From contig CM071568.1 in assembly GCA_036426205.1 (NCBI GenBank), positions 214,811,245-214,875,244 of the forward strand: DNA of 64,000 nucleotides, written 5' to 3'. The first letter of the stretch is position 1. Each line of letters starts with the position of its first letter. This document shows positions 10,973 through 20,655 of this stretch, piece by piece. A program made the position numbers and the translations under genes. The DNA comes from Ascaphus truei. Lineage: Eukaryota; Chordata; Amphibia; Anura; Ascaphidae. The notes under the pieces are model-generated. The model did no database searches. It saw only the letters and a list, made by a program, of their open reading frames with translations, and was not told the origin of the DNA.

Positions 10973-11603
10973 TTATGGAATTGCGTTCTGATTCCACAAT
11001 GCTGCGGTCTCGCACCTCATAGCTGTTGCAAAATGTGCTATTAATTTGTTCCCCGTGCGCGAAACCTCCTTTGTGGGTTTGCTTAATAGGAACAGCCACG
11101 GATCAAGTTTAATTTGGAGGCCCAAAAAAATCCTCTGTAACCAATCTCTAATCTGAATCCAAACAGGTACTATTTTCGGGCAAGACCACAGCATGTGTAC
11201 CAAGTCCCCCTGTTCCCCGCACCGCTTAGGGCAAGCGGGGAAGAGCCCGGGACGAATTTAGCCAATCTAACTGGGTTGAGATACCAGCGCAACATTACCT
11301 TATATGAGTTCTCCTTTAATGTCGTGCAGATGGAGCTACTAGCTGCCGCCCTAAAGATCGCTGTCCAGTCCTCGTCCTCTAATGTGCACTGTAAATCTGA
11401 TTCCCATTGGACCATAAATCTGGGTTTGTCTGTATCGTCCTTGTCAGCACCGACCACGTCTCTGTATAAAGCAGAAACCAGTCCCCGCGTGTCTGTACTT
11501 CTCACACAGAGCCATTCAAAATTTGTTAACGGTGGTCTCACAGGGTGTATGTTGTAAAATGCCCGGACCTGGAGGTATCTAATAAATTCTGTGTTGGGGA
11601 TGT
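10973..11603 (-). pseudogene. L1-like ORF2 C-terminal fragment
   Basis: Minus-strand translation gives the C-terminal part typical of L1 ORF2 proteins: IPNTEFIRYLQVRAFYN, then ENSYKVMLRWYLNPVRL, a GTWYTCCGLARK end, and in the next frame HMLWSCPKIVPVWIQI. The YK..RWY.NP.RL pattern and the cysteine-rich WSCP segment are characteristic. A frameshift at about 11190 separates the two frames. The polymerase core is missing because the insertion is 5'-truncated. Confidence 0.7.
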
Positions 11604-12499
11604 CCAAAACAAACTGTTTTTAAACACTGACAAGATTGTAATAATAGTATTTGGGACAAGACTAAATTTTTAAAATTTCCAGTTACAGAGCTCCAAATCA
11701 GAACCAACGCTAACACCAGCCTAACTCCTGTTACTAGTTTTAAATACCTGGGCATGTGGTTTGACTCCCACTTAACATTCGGGATGCACATTGATACCCT
11801 GACATCCAAAACCTATGCCAAACTAGGGGTACTTTACAGGAACAAATCCTCCCTAAGTCTGCTGGTCAGAAAGCGTATCGCACAGCAGATGCTAATGCCA
11901 ATTATCGACTATGGAGACATAGTATATGGCTCAGCACCCCAAACCCACCTTAGCAAACTTGACACCCTCACTAATTCAATATGCCATTTTGTTCTCCAAT
12001 GCAACTACAACACACATCACTGCGAAATGCTCAAAGAACTAGATTGGTCATCACTTGAGTCGAGGCGCAAAGTTCACCTTTCCTGTCTTGCCTTCAAATA
12101 CTTTCTGGGCAAGCTACCCATCTATTTGAACAAGCTCCTCACCCCTACCACATGCAGCACTTATCATCCGAGATCTGACTCCAAAGAACTGTTCATGGTC
12201 CCAAGGCTCACCAAAGTATCCGGCCGCTCCTCCTTCTCTTACCGTGCACCCCAAAACTGGAACAACCTACCAGAGACTCTCACATCCACCACCATTTTAA
12301 GTTCTTTCAAAACTAAGTCTGTCTCACATTTTAATCTGGTCTGCAACTGTTACATAAGCCTATACTATATATTTTCTTTAACTGTGCATGCAATGCCTTG
12401 TATATAATGTATATCATGTCCATTTATGTAACTGTATTTGTAACCATGTATTATTTGTCTTAACTCTATGCCAAGGACATACTTGAAAACGAGAGGTAA
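11604..12499 (+). mobile_element. L2-like LINE copy A, C-terminal segment
   Basis: Copy A continues after the L1. Its ORF2 C-terminus is open from 11754 to 12407 (for example MPIIDYGDIVYGSAPQ and FLGKLPIYLNKLL), matching 8280-8909 of copy B closely. The 3' UTR follows and is cut at GAGAGGTAA by the 8.1-kb TAA-flanked insertion. The last bases of the LINE are found at 20598. Confidence 0.8.
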
Positions 12500-12727
12500 G
12501 GCCTGTTCTATAGTGCCGGGCGCGTGCTACGCATTGCGCGCGCGCGGAATTTTAGTTGGTTGACGTTAGTCAGCCTTTCTATAATGGCGCCGCACGCGCG
12601 CACGGCAGAGAGAGTGGAGCGGGCCGACAGCGGGGAGGATTGGAAAAAGAATGATTTCGCGCTGCTGCTTGTTGCGCATCTTGCACTATGAGCCAATCAT
12701 AGTGAGCCTGCAATTTCATTGGCTAGT

Positions 12728-12856
12728 TCTCCCTCCGTGTGTGTCTCCCTCCGTGTGTCTCCCTCCGTGTGTCTCCCTCCATGTGTGTCTCCCTCCATGG
12801 GTGTCTCCATCCGTGTGTGTCTCCCTCCATGTGTGTCTCCCTCCATGTGTGTCTCC
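12728..12856. repeat. CTCCCTCC(G/A)TGTGTGT minisatellite
   Basis: About eight tandem units of 14-16 bp built on CTCCCTCCRTGTGTGT. Open frames in several phases across it are repeat artefacts. Confidence 0.9.
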
Positions 12857-14043
12857 CAGGCATTGCAGATCGATGCCACAACTGGCCCTTCTGGCTGCAT
12901 TTGTGTAGAGTGTATTTACAGTGCTCTGTGTGTGGGGATATTGGGAGATGTGTGTGGGGACCCCAGGGAAAATTCAGGGGGCAGTATATATATATACATA
13001 CTGTTACGGTTTGCTGTGGGACAGCCGGGTCAGGCGTCTTATTTGTCTTATTTGTTTTTAAAACTCACGGATCTTGTGAGTATATTTCTGCACCTAGCCA
13101 GGAGGCGTTATTAAAGTTGTTTAGACTATTGCGCAATCCTCTGTCTTTTTTACCCCTTGCCGGAGACTATATACAGGAGTCCGGGACAGAAGAAGAAAAC
13201 AATTTCCAGAGACGGAGTTTCTTCCAGGGCCCAGCGGAAGCGGGAAGACCATGTGGGGTTCGTGTTAACCTGTTAACGTCTTGACCAGAAGGAGCACAGA
13301 TACAGATTCTCTCAACTGCATGCGACCTAAATCTAGTAAGTGGGCATTCATTTGAGTCATACAAGGGAGGACTTCATTGCTGAAAAGTCAATACTGCGCA
13401 ATGTTTTGTCCCTGCTTCTTGTCTCACATCACAGGATAACAGCTTGCTGCATAAGAGAGACTTTATTCAACCCAATTTGAGGACAGAGTTCATTACACCA
13501 GCACACATTGGAAAAGGACTTCACTCAATTGTCACATATATATCCTTTATTCACTTTCATTTGTATATTCACATTGTCATTGTTTGTATGCGCCAGGTTT
13601 TAATTCCACTTTTGTATCTGTATACTTTTGCGGCAGCTTTTATTCTTACAAATCACCGGCTTTTACCTGGCTTGTTCCTGGAATGCCACACTGTTCATCT
13701 GGATCATGCCGCGCTCCTTTTGCCTTCCCAGCCAGGGGTCATGCCCGGCTGACGCGCGGTTGATGGATTTATTGATAATGGTTTGGATTTAAATAGGCTG
13801 CAATGCTTCGCGTGTCCGCCAGATGGCAGAAATTCATTAATTGTAATGCGCCGAATCAGTAATGTGTCGGCTTGCAGGTGTTTCGTTTAAAAAAGATACT
13901 GTACCACAGTGTGCCATTGTAACTTGGCCTTGGCCTTGAGACTGAAGGAAGAGTTGCCAAAATGTATCAATTTAGGCTTTTCATATTAAAGAAAGACAAA
14001 GACCAGTTTCAGTTTGTGTTAAATTATTCTGCAGAGACCCACC

Positions 14044-14640
14044 ATGAGTGTTCAAGTGCAGCCCACTTTCCAAAAACCTGACAGAAGTTACGCGTATTTG
14101 ATACGGGCCGCGATTAATGCAACAGAGGATAATATGGCAACAGTTGCTAATATTTATCAGTATTTTATCGAAAACTATGACTTTTACAAATTTTCGCCAA
14201 CTCCTCATACGTGGAAGCGTGCAGTAAGGAAAAATGTTATGTAGTGACACCTGTTTTGACCGTATTGAGCCCCAATTTGTTGGAGGGTATTGGTGTGTGT
14301 CACCGGATTTTTCCCGTATCTATGATCATGGAGGCGGAAAAAGGCAAAGGGTCGTCTTAAAACCAACTAAGAAGTGACAGTCGCTGCCAAGCAATGCACC
14401 AGCACAAGCACCGGCTTCCAATGACGGTCCCACTGTCAGTGACAACCCTGAGCCTGAGCCTGAGGCTGAGCTGGATTTGGCGTGCAGTTTTGATGAAGCT
14501 TGCATGTACCTAAGCGATTTCCAGCCTCACCTGCTGACTACAGGTGGACTAGTCCCGCTGCAAACTATTGACATGAATGATGAAGAAAGCTGGACTGGCA
14601 GTGGACCGGCGCCGGTGCCAGCTGAATGGGAAATTCAATG
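14044..14640 (+). pseudogene. forkhead (winged-helix)-like protein with acidic C-terminus, carried by a transposon
   Basis: From ATG 14044 the frame reads a forkhead-type domain. SYAYLIRAAI matches helix 1, IYQYFIENYDFYKFSP matches helix 2, and HTWKRAVRKN matches recognition helix 3. A one-base frame change after 14243, at a TAG, leads into CFDRIEP, then GGYWCVSPDFSRIYDHGGGK, which is the forkhead strand and wing segment (GxYWxxxPD). The first codon of the next part, at 14375, is TGA. The same frame then stays open to 14640 with a proline/glutamate-rich acidic tail (NPEPEPEAELDLACSFDEA). Without the breaks it would be about 195 residues. No TA-transposon protein I know has this fold. It could be a captured host FOX-like gene or the element's own DNA-binding protein. 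The domain call is firm, the role is inference. Confidence 0.7.
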
Positions 14641-14746
14641 GTGAGTACTGTCTTGTTGCCGTATTATATTGGTGGGGCTGGCTGGGTACTTCTTTAGGGG
14701 CTGACCATTACTATACATTAAAACTTTTCTTTTTGTTTTTCCTCAG
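14641..14746 (+). other. predicted intron after the forkhead-like exon
   Basis: A consensus donor (ATG|GTGAGT) at 14641 and a polypyrimidine tract with TTTTTCCTCAG ending at 14746 define a 106-bp intron. Splicing makes a TGA across the junction, so the protein would end there. Candidate AATAAA signals follow at about 14830 and 14842. The inverted arm at 19742-19974 begins at this donor. Confidence 0.5.
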
Positions 14747-15489
14747 AAAAGAAAACGGCTAATGGGGGGATTTCGATGGATAATATTGTACTGTATGCTG
14801 ATGTTTTCCGGCCGTACAGTATACTGTGTAATAAACCCAAATAAATAAAACTATGCATTTATTCTACATGTTCAGTATCGTGTCATTATGTGTCTTCCAC
14901 AGTATACTGTACAGTGGTATACAGTGTCTAACATCTATGGGCAAAAAGAATTTTATTCCTAGGTGCCCTAGAACAGAAGTTCCCACGCCAATTGCCCGTG
15001 AACTTGGCTGCGGCCCTAAGTAGTTCCCACGCCAATTGCGTGAATATAATGTAAAATAACCCGTTCTGTGGGTCTGAGCGGGTTGAAATTTACCTGGTCC
15101 TCATGCGGGAGGACCCTTGCCATAGTGGCAAAATATCAGCCTTGCACGACCCCCGGAACCGGAGGTACCAAAAGACAGTTTAAAAGCACATTACCAAAGT
15201 GGATTTTTTCTGCCATGCAAGTCAAAGGCAGAAACCTAAACTTTAACATCACCCTGACTCCATTCTGTTGCCACGAGAGGGTCGCAATTTTCCATGCAAT
15301 CCTGCCGCAACTAGGACTACATGGTCACCGAATCTGAGCCCTCTAGATCGAACAGAACCGGAGTTGGGGGTTACAGGTTTCCGCTCATTCTGACTTAGCC
15401 GGTTCAAAGCTTTCTCCGCCATTACACTCAATGGTAGGACCCTCCTCGCCGGCATGACCTAATTTTATTTCTAGGTGCCCTAGAACAGA

Positions 15490-15573
15490 AGTTCCCACGC
15501 CAATTGACCTAGTTCCCACGCCAATTGCCGTAGTTCCTACGCCAATTGCCGTAGTTCCTACGCCAATTGCGCG
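15490..15573 (+). repeat. four 21-bp iterons AGTTCCYACGCCAATTG
   Basis: AGTTCC(C/T)ACGCCAATTG starts at 15490, 15511, 15532 and 15553, exactly 21 bp apart. Single or double copies of the motif also occur near 14977, 15023, 16880 and, inverted, near 19010 and 19600. Regular spacing of two helical turns suggests protein-binding sites such as subterminal transposase sites. Confidence 0.8.
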
Positions 15574-16369
15574 ACCAGGCAGTTAAAAAACAGTGCAGCA
15601 AGCCTCTACATTTGTTACACTGTCAAAGGAGCAAATGGAAACAATGTGAGGCAATTCAACATGTTCTTTTATTGGTGGAGTCAGTACAAAAACATTTATT
15701 TACAAATACTGTACAATGTTGTAACATTTAAAGTGCACAGCAATTCTAACCATCAACACACAATAATACATACTGCAGCCTTTATTAAATTCTTCTGCCA
15801 CAAAACATGGGGCACAGGGAGTTAAAGTGACTTGCTTTTTATGTACTGTATTTGGGGGTTGTCTTTGGGGGTTTATTCATCATATTATTATGATGAACTC
15901 CCTTTTGAAATTACAGTGCTGTTAACTATTTCACAAACATCTCCAGAGTTTTTAATCCCTCCCTAGCCAAGCGTCAATCGGCTGAGTCACCCTAGCCTAC
16001 CATCCCCCTCTCTCCACTGGGTCGTTAACCTTCTGCATATTGCCATTGTGTTCTTAATCCGCCCATAGCCGAGCTACAAACACTCAGCACGCCTGCGTCT
16101 AATCACACCATCCCCCTCCCCCAACCCTTAGAGGCCTGTTGTTTTAACGGAAATGCTTTGGAAAATCCCCTCTCGAATTTGAAATGTAAATCTGATGTGC
16201 ACAGCACTGTGAGAATTGAGAGTACACTGATACAGTATTTCATCAGGGTGTGAAAATATTTGTCAGTCACTATGGTTTACAGTCACATGTTTTTAATACA
16301 ATACAGTACATTCTTTAATATATTTAAAATAAAAATATAAAAATCCTGTATATACAGTAAGTATAATGT

Positions 16370-16975
16370 AACATAACCCGTTCTGTGGGTCTGAGCGGGT
16401 TGAAATTTACCTGGTCCTCATGCGGGAGGACCCTTGCCATAGTGGCAAAATATCAGCCTTGCACGACCCCCGGAACTGGAGGTACCAAAAAACAGTTTAA
16501 AAGCACATTACCAAAGTGGCTTTTTTTCTGCCATGCAAGTCAATTGCAGAAACCTGAAATTTAACATCACCTTGACTCCGTTCTGTTGCCACGAGAGGGT
16601 CGCAATTTGCCATGCAATCCTGCCGCAACGAGGACTACATGGTCACCGAATCTGAGCCCTCTAGGTCGAACAGAACCGGAGTTGTGGGTTCCAGGTTTCT
16701 GCTCATTCTGACTTAGCCAGTTCAAAGCTTTCTCCGCCATTACGCTCAATGGTAGGACCCTCCTCGCCAGCGTGACCCTTTCTCGCCGCCATTACTGCTC
16801 GGACCCTGTTGGGGTCAAGTGAGGGGGTTCCTAACATCTAGGGGCAAAATGAATTTTATTTCTAGGTGCCCTAGAACAGAAGTTCCCACGCCAATTGACC
16901 TAGTTCCCACGCCAATTGCCGTAGTTCCTACGCTAATTGTGCGACCAGGCAGTAAAAAAACAGTGCAGCAAGATA
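16370..16975 (+). repeat. direct duplicate of the arm block at 15047-15590
   Basis: The block from GTAACATAACCCGTTCTGTG to GCGACCAGGCAGTAAAAAAA repeats the sequence at 15047-15590, with a longer middle (16780-16850) that the first copy lacks. The inverted arm carries a third version at 18965-19560. Confidence 0.75.
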
Positions 16976-16982
16976 AGCTTTC

Positions 16983-17433
16983 TTCCAAGACAACATTGTG
17001 CCCGAGATAGTGCAATACATCACACGCGACTTCCCCAATGGTCACCGCTTCTACCAGGACAACGATCCCAAGCACACCGCGTCAACGGCACATATCCTTG
17101 AGCGCGGCATCAACTGGGTGAAGACGCCAGCTGAGTAATTGCAGTAGACCGTGTCCCATTTTTGTTCCCCACTGTTTTTAGCTCTTAAACCAATTGTCCT
17201 TTCTTTCCAATGACAGGTCGCCAGATTTCAATCCGATCTAAATGGTCTGGCATCAGCTGAAGGACCATATCCGGAAAGTGGTGAAACCCTCCAAAAAGGA
17301 CGAGTTGTTGAAAGGCATAGAGAGGTTTTGGAACGATGTACTCACCGTGGAACGCTGTAATAAATATATAGACCATATTGCCACTGTGTTGCCCATTGTC
17401 ATCGCGCGTAATGGGCAAGCATCAGGAAAGTAG
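16983..17433 (+). pseudogene. Tc1/mariner-type DDE transposase C-terminal exons
   Basis: Exon one (16983-17134) encodes [12 protein letters not shown] with the second catalytic Asp, and ends [11 protein letters not shown] donor GTAATT (17135) and acceptor CCAATGACAG (17216) define an 82-bp intron. Exon two starts SPDFNPI, where the catalytic Glu codon is replaced by TAA, then continues VWHQLKDHIRKVVKP to the stop at 17431-17433. The spacing from the catalytic Asp to the Glu position is 32 residues. The intron position matches the 41-kb element exactly. Upstream exons are lost, and the fragment abuts the repeat block ending at 16975. Confidence 0.75.
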
Positions 17434-18000
17434 TACTGTGCTGTAGTATTGTAAGTACAGTATGTTACAGGTAAGTATGGCACAGATTTTTTCTTTCCAG
17501 ATAGTAAGAGTATACAGTAGTTAGTTCCAGTACAGTATACAGTAGGCTAGTTTGACAGTACAACAGTAACTGCCTACTAACTGCTCCATTTTTTTCTTTC
17601 CAGAGAAAGCTGCACCAGCCACCTACAGTAGTTCTGCCATAATACAGTACAGTACGCACATACAGTACAGTACAGTACAGTAACTGCACTAATTTTTGGT
17701 TTTCTTGTCGTTCCAGGAAAAAGGGTGGCCTAGGTGGGAGATGGGGGCGTTGTGTCCAGTCAAATCTGCTTGTACAGTGAAATGTACAGTATATAAACAG
17801 CAGGAATGATGTACATAAAACCTCTCCTCTCTCAATGAACTACTGTACTGCAGACAGAATGAGGAAAAGATAAAGACTAAAGAAAATATAATTTTACTAT
17901 ACAGTATATAGTCTATACAGTATATTATACAGTACATTACAGTACTGTACTGTGTATAGTATTAAATAATATTCTTATAAATGTGCATTACTCATGTTTC
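17434..18000. other. 3' region of transposase gene, rich in ACAGTACAGTA
   Basis: It has many GTACAGTA/TACTGTAC repeats, two further CAG acceptor-like sites (17603, 17715), and a segment (CTCTCTCAATGAAC, then AAGATAAAGAC near 17870) shared with 42310-42362. This shows the homology of the two elements extends past the coding exons. Confidence 0.55.
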
Positions 18001-18144
18001 CCCATGTTTTACAAAGGTTTTCCAAATGGTTATCCAATTTCAAGCTGCCAAAATAACGTAATAAAGACTGCATTATGTATTATTCTTGATTATTTTTATA
18101 TTTGTATTTTTTGGTTCCTGATAAAATAAAATAAATATTTATTC

Positions 18145-19974
18145 ACTTTCATGCGACCCACAGAACGGTTATGTTACATTATACTTACTGTATATACAGG
18201 ATTTACAGTATATATTTTTATTTTAAAGATATTAAAGAATGCTCTGTATTGTATTAAAAACATGTGACTGTAAACCATAGTGACTGACAAATATTTTCAC
18301 ACCCTGATGAAATACTGTATCAGTGTACTCTCAATTCTCACAGTGCTGTGCACATCAGATTTACATTTCAAATTCGAGAGGGGATTTTCCAAAGCATTAC
18401 CGTTAAAACAACAGGCCTCTAAGGGTTGGGGGAGGGGGATGGTGTGATTAGACGCAGGCGTGCTGAGTGTTTGTAGCTCGGCTATGGGCGGATTAAGAAC
18501 ACAATGGCAATATGCAGAAGGTTAACGACCCAGTGGAGAGAGGGGGATGGTAGGCTAGGGTGACTCAGCCGATTGACGCTTGGCTAGGGAGGGATTAAAA
18601 ACTCTGGAGGTGTTTGTGAAATAGTTAACAGCACTGTAATTTCAAAAGGCAGTTCATCATAATAATTTGATGAATAAACCCCCAAAGACAACCCCCAAAT
18701 ACAGTACATAAAAAGCAAGTCACTTTAACTCCCTGTGCCCCATGCACCAAAAATGTTTTGTGGCAGAAGAATTTAATAAAGGCTGCAGTATGTATTATTG
18801 TGTGTTGATGGTTAGAAATGCTGTGCACTTTAAATGTTACAACATTGTACAGTATTTGTAAATAAATGTTTTTGTACTGACTCCACCAATAAAAGAACAT
18901 GTTGAATTGCCTCACATTGTTTCCATTTGCTCCTTTGACAGTGTAACAAATGTAGAGGCTTGCTGCACTGTTTTTTAACTGCCTGGTCGCGCAATTGGCT
19001 TAGGAACTAGGTCAATTGGCGTGGGAACATCTGTTCTAGGGCACCTAGAAATAAAATTCATTTTGCCCCTAGATGTTAGGAACCCCCTCACTTGACCCCA
19101 ACAGGGTCCGAGCAGTAATGGCGGCGAGAAAGGGTCACGCCGGCGAGGAGGGTCCTACCATTGAGCGTAATGGCGGAGAAAGCTTTGAACCGGCTAAGTC
19201 AGAATGAGCGGAAACCTGGAACCCCCAACTCCGGTTCTGTTTGACCTAGAGGGCTCAGATTCGGTGACCATGTAGTCCTAGTTGCGGCAGGATTGCATGG
19301 CAAATTGCGACCCTCTCGTGGCAACAGAATGGAGTCAGGGTGATGTTAAAGTTTAGGTTTCTGCCATTGTCTTGCATGGCAGAAAAAAAGCCACTTTGGT
19401 AATGTGCTTTTAAACTGTCTTTTGGTACCTCCGGTTCCGGGGGTCGTGCAAGGCTGATATTTTGCCACTATGGCAAGGGTCCTCCCGCATGAGGACCAGG
19501 TAAATTTCAACCCGCTCAGACCCACAGAATGGGTTATTTTACATTATATTCGCGCAATTGGCGTGGGAACTACTTAGGGCCGCGGTCAAGTTCACGGGCA
19601 ATTGGTGTGGGAACTGCTGTTCTAGGGCACCTAGAAATAAAATTATTTTTTCCAATAGATGTTAGGCACTGTATACCACTGTACAGTATACTGTAGAAGA
19701 CACATAATGACACGATACTGAACATGTAGAATAAATGCATAGTTTTATTTATTCGGGTTTATTACACAGTATACTGTACGGCCGGAAAACATCAGCATAC
19801 AGTACAATATTATCCATCGAAATCCCCCCATTAGCCGTTTTCTTTTCTGATGAAAAACAAAAAGAAAGTTTTAATGTACAATAATGGTCAGCCCCCTAAA
19901 GAAGTACCCAGCCAGCCCCAGCAAAATAAAACGGCAACAAGACAGTACTCACCATAGAATTAAAATTCATTTTC
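18145..19974 (-). repeat. right arm of long inverted repeat
   Basis: Inverse copy of 14637-16390, including the intron and 3' UTR of the forkhead-like gene but not its exon. It begins at the splice donor, so the arm duplication did not copy the DNA-binding domain. After 19974 a further short block (19975-20025) repeats the CTCGGACCCTGTTGGGG segment. Confidence 0.75.
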
Positions 19975-20597
19975 CCCCAGATGTTAGGAACCCCCTCACT
20001 ACACCCCAACAGGGTCCGAGCATGTACAGTACAGTACTGTACTTTAAAATAAATTAAATATGCAATTTTACTCTTACTGCGCGCGCACGCACAGACTGTG
20101 TACTGTAGGTTGAACCGCGAAGGTATTAGACTTCAGAGACAACAGCTCGCAAACGCCCCTATGCTTTTTTACACGGCATTGCAGTATTGTAGCCAGCGGG
20201 AATAAAATGCTTAAATCACAGCCTCGAAAATAACGCTATACACCCCGGGAGAAAACGACACAAAACCGCACATCACCGGGATCTTCTGAAATTCGCGGAG
20301 CTAGCCAAGTAAGAATAAAGTTGGTCGCCACTGTATATTACACACACACTTACTTAGAAAAGTATACCAGAGTATACTCTGTATACCAGAAAAGGCAGCA
20401 GTTTATGAGAAATGGAAGCATTTCATGAACAGCTCCTGCCGTTTTGGATATTGTGGCTGTGTGAAGCATGGTGTGACATCATGGCCCTGCCCACCCGTCG
20501 CTCATAGCACAGACAAGTACACATAAAAAGTGTGCTTCTCGAGCATGAGCATTCGCGGCCGTGCACGCGCCCGCGCGCACCATCTATAAAACGGCCC

Positions 20598-20655
20598 TAA
20601 CTCTCAATGTATTACTTCCTGGTAAAATAAAAATTATAAATAAAATAAATAAATA
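20598..20655 (+). mobile_element. last bases of L2 copy A
   Basis: TAACTCTCAATGTATTACTT followed by CCTGGTAAAATAAAAATTATAAATAAAATAAATAAAT is the 3' terminus and tail of the LINE cut at 12499. This confirms that 12500-20597 is one inserted block. Confidence 0.85.

Larger units (their letters stand above)
10048..11603 (-). mobile_element. 5'-truncated L1-like LINE with target-site duplication
   Basis: The insert is bounded by direct repeats CCAAAACAAACTG (10035-10047 and 11604-11616) and starts on the plus strand with a T-rich tract, so its poly-A tail points left and it lies on the minus strand. It holds the C-terminal end of an L1 ORF2 (10973-11607) and a 3' UTR. A 360-bp MITE (10124-10483) is inserted in the 3' UTR. 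The truncated 5' end, tail and duplication are the marks of target-primed integration. Confidence 0.8.
14637..16390 (+). repeat. left arm of long inverted repeat
   Basis: This stretch is repeated in inverse orientation at 18145-19974. Shared landmarks are GGTGAGTACTGTCTTGTTGC, the GTGGGTCTGAGCGGGTTGAA block, the CAATTGCGCGACCAGGCAGT block and the CCTGTATATACAGTAAGTAT end. The arms are about 1.75-1.8 kb and flank a 1.7-kb centre holding the transposase remnant. Confidence 0.75.
13625..20333 (+). mobile_element. Tc1/mariner-like element with forkhead-like gene and DDE transposase remnant
   Basis: The left end (TA then CTTTTGCGGCAGCTTTTATT) and the right end (AATAAAGTTGGTCGCCACTG then TA) are inverted relatives of each other and of the TA-flanked MITEs at 46902, 49867 and 58143. 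The first 220 bp and last 175 bp align with those MITEs from end to end, while the 6.3 kb between are absent from them. Inside are a forkhead-like gene (14044-14640), a DDE transposase remnant (16983-17433), inverted 1.8-kb arms and 21-bp iterons. It is best read as a damaged relative of the autonomous parent of those MITEs. An alternative is a MITE into which other elements inserted. Confidence 0.6.
12500..20597. mobile_element. TAA-flanked DNA transposon, non-autonomous, with nested content
   Basis: The LINE tail GAGAGGTAACTCTCAATG is split as GAGAGGTAA and TAACTCTCAATG, giving a 3-bp TAA duplication (12497-12499, 20598-20600). The insert begins GGCCTGTTCTATAG, and the complement of its end reads GGGCCGTTTTATAG, an inverted terminal repeat followed on both sides by GC-rich CGCGCG sequence. 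A TAA duplication with a GGSCC terminus is typical of PIF/Harbinger elements. No Harbinger transposase is seen. Without the Tc1/mariner-like element nested at 13625-20333 it would be about 1.4 kb. Confidence 0.7.

Noticed and set aside
14577..14762. 61-codon frame across the intron of the forkhead-like gene
   Set aside because: It is in a different phase from the conserved protein and reads through a clear donor and acceptor.
15490..15573. CRISPR-like regular repeats
   Set aside because: The units are contiguous 21-bp iterons without spacers, inside a eukaryotic transposon.
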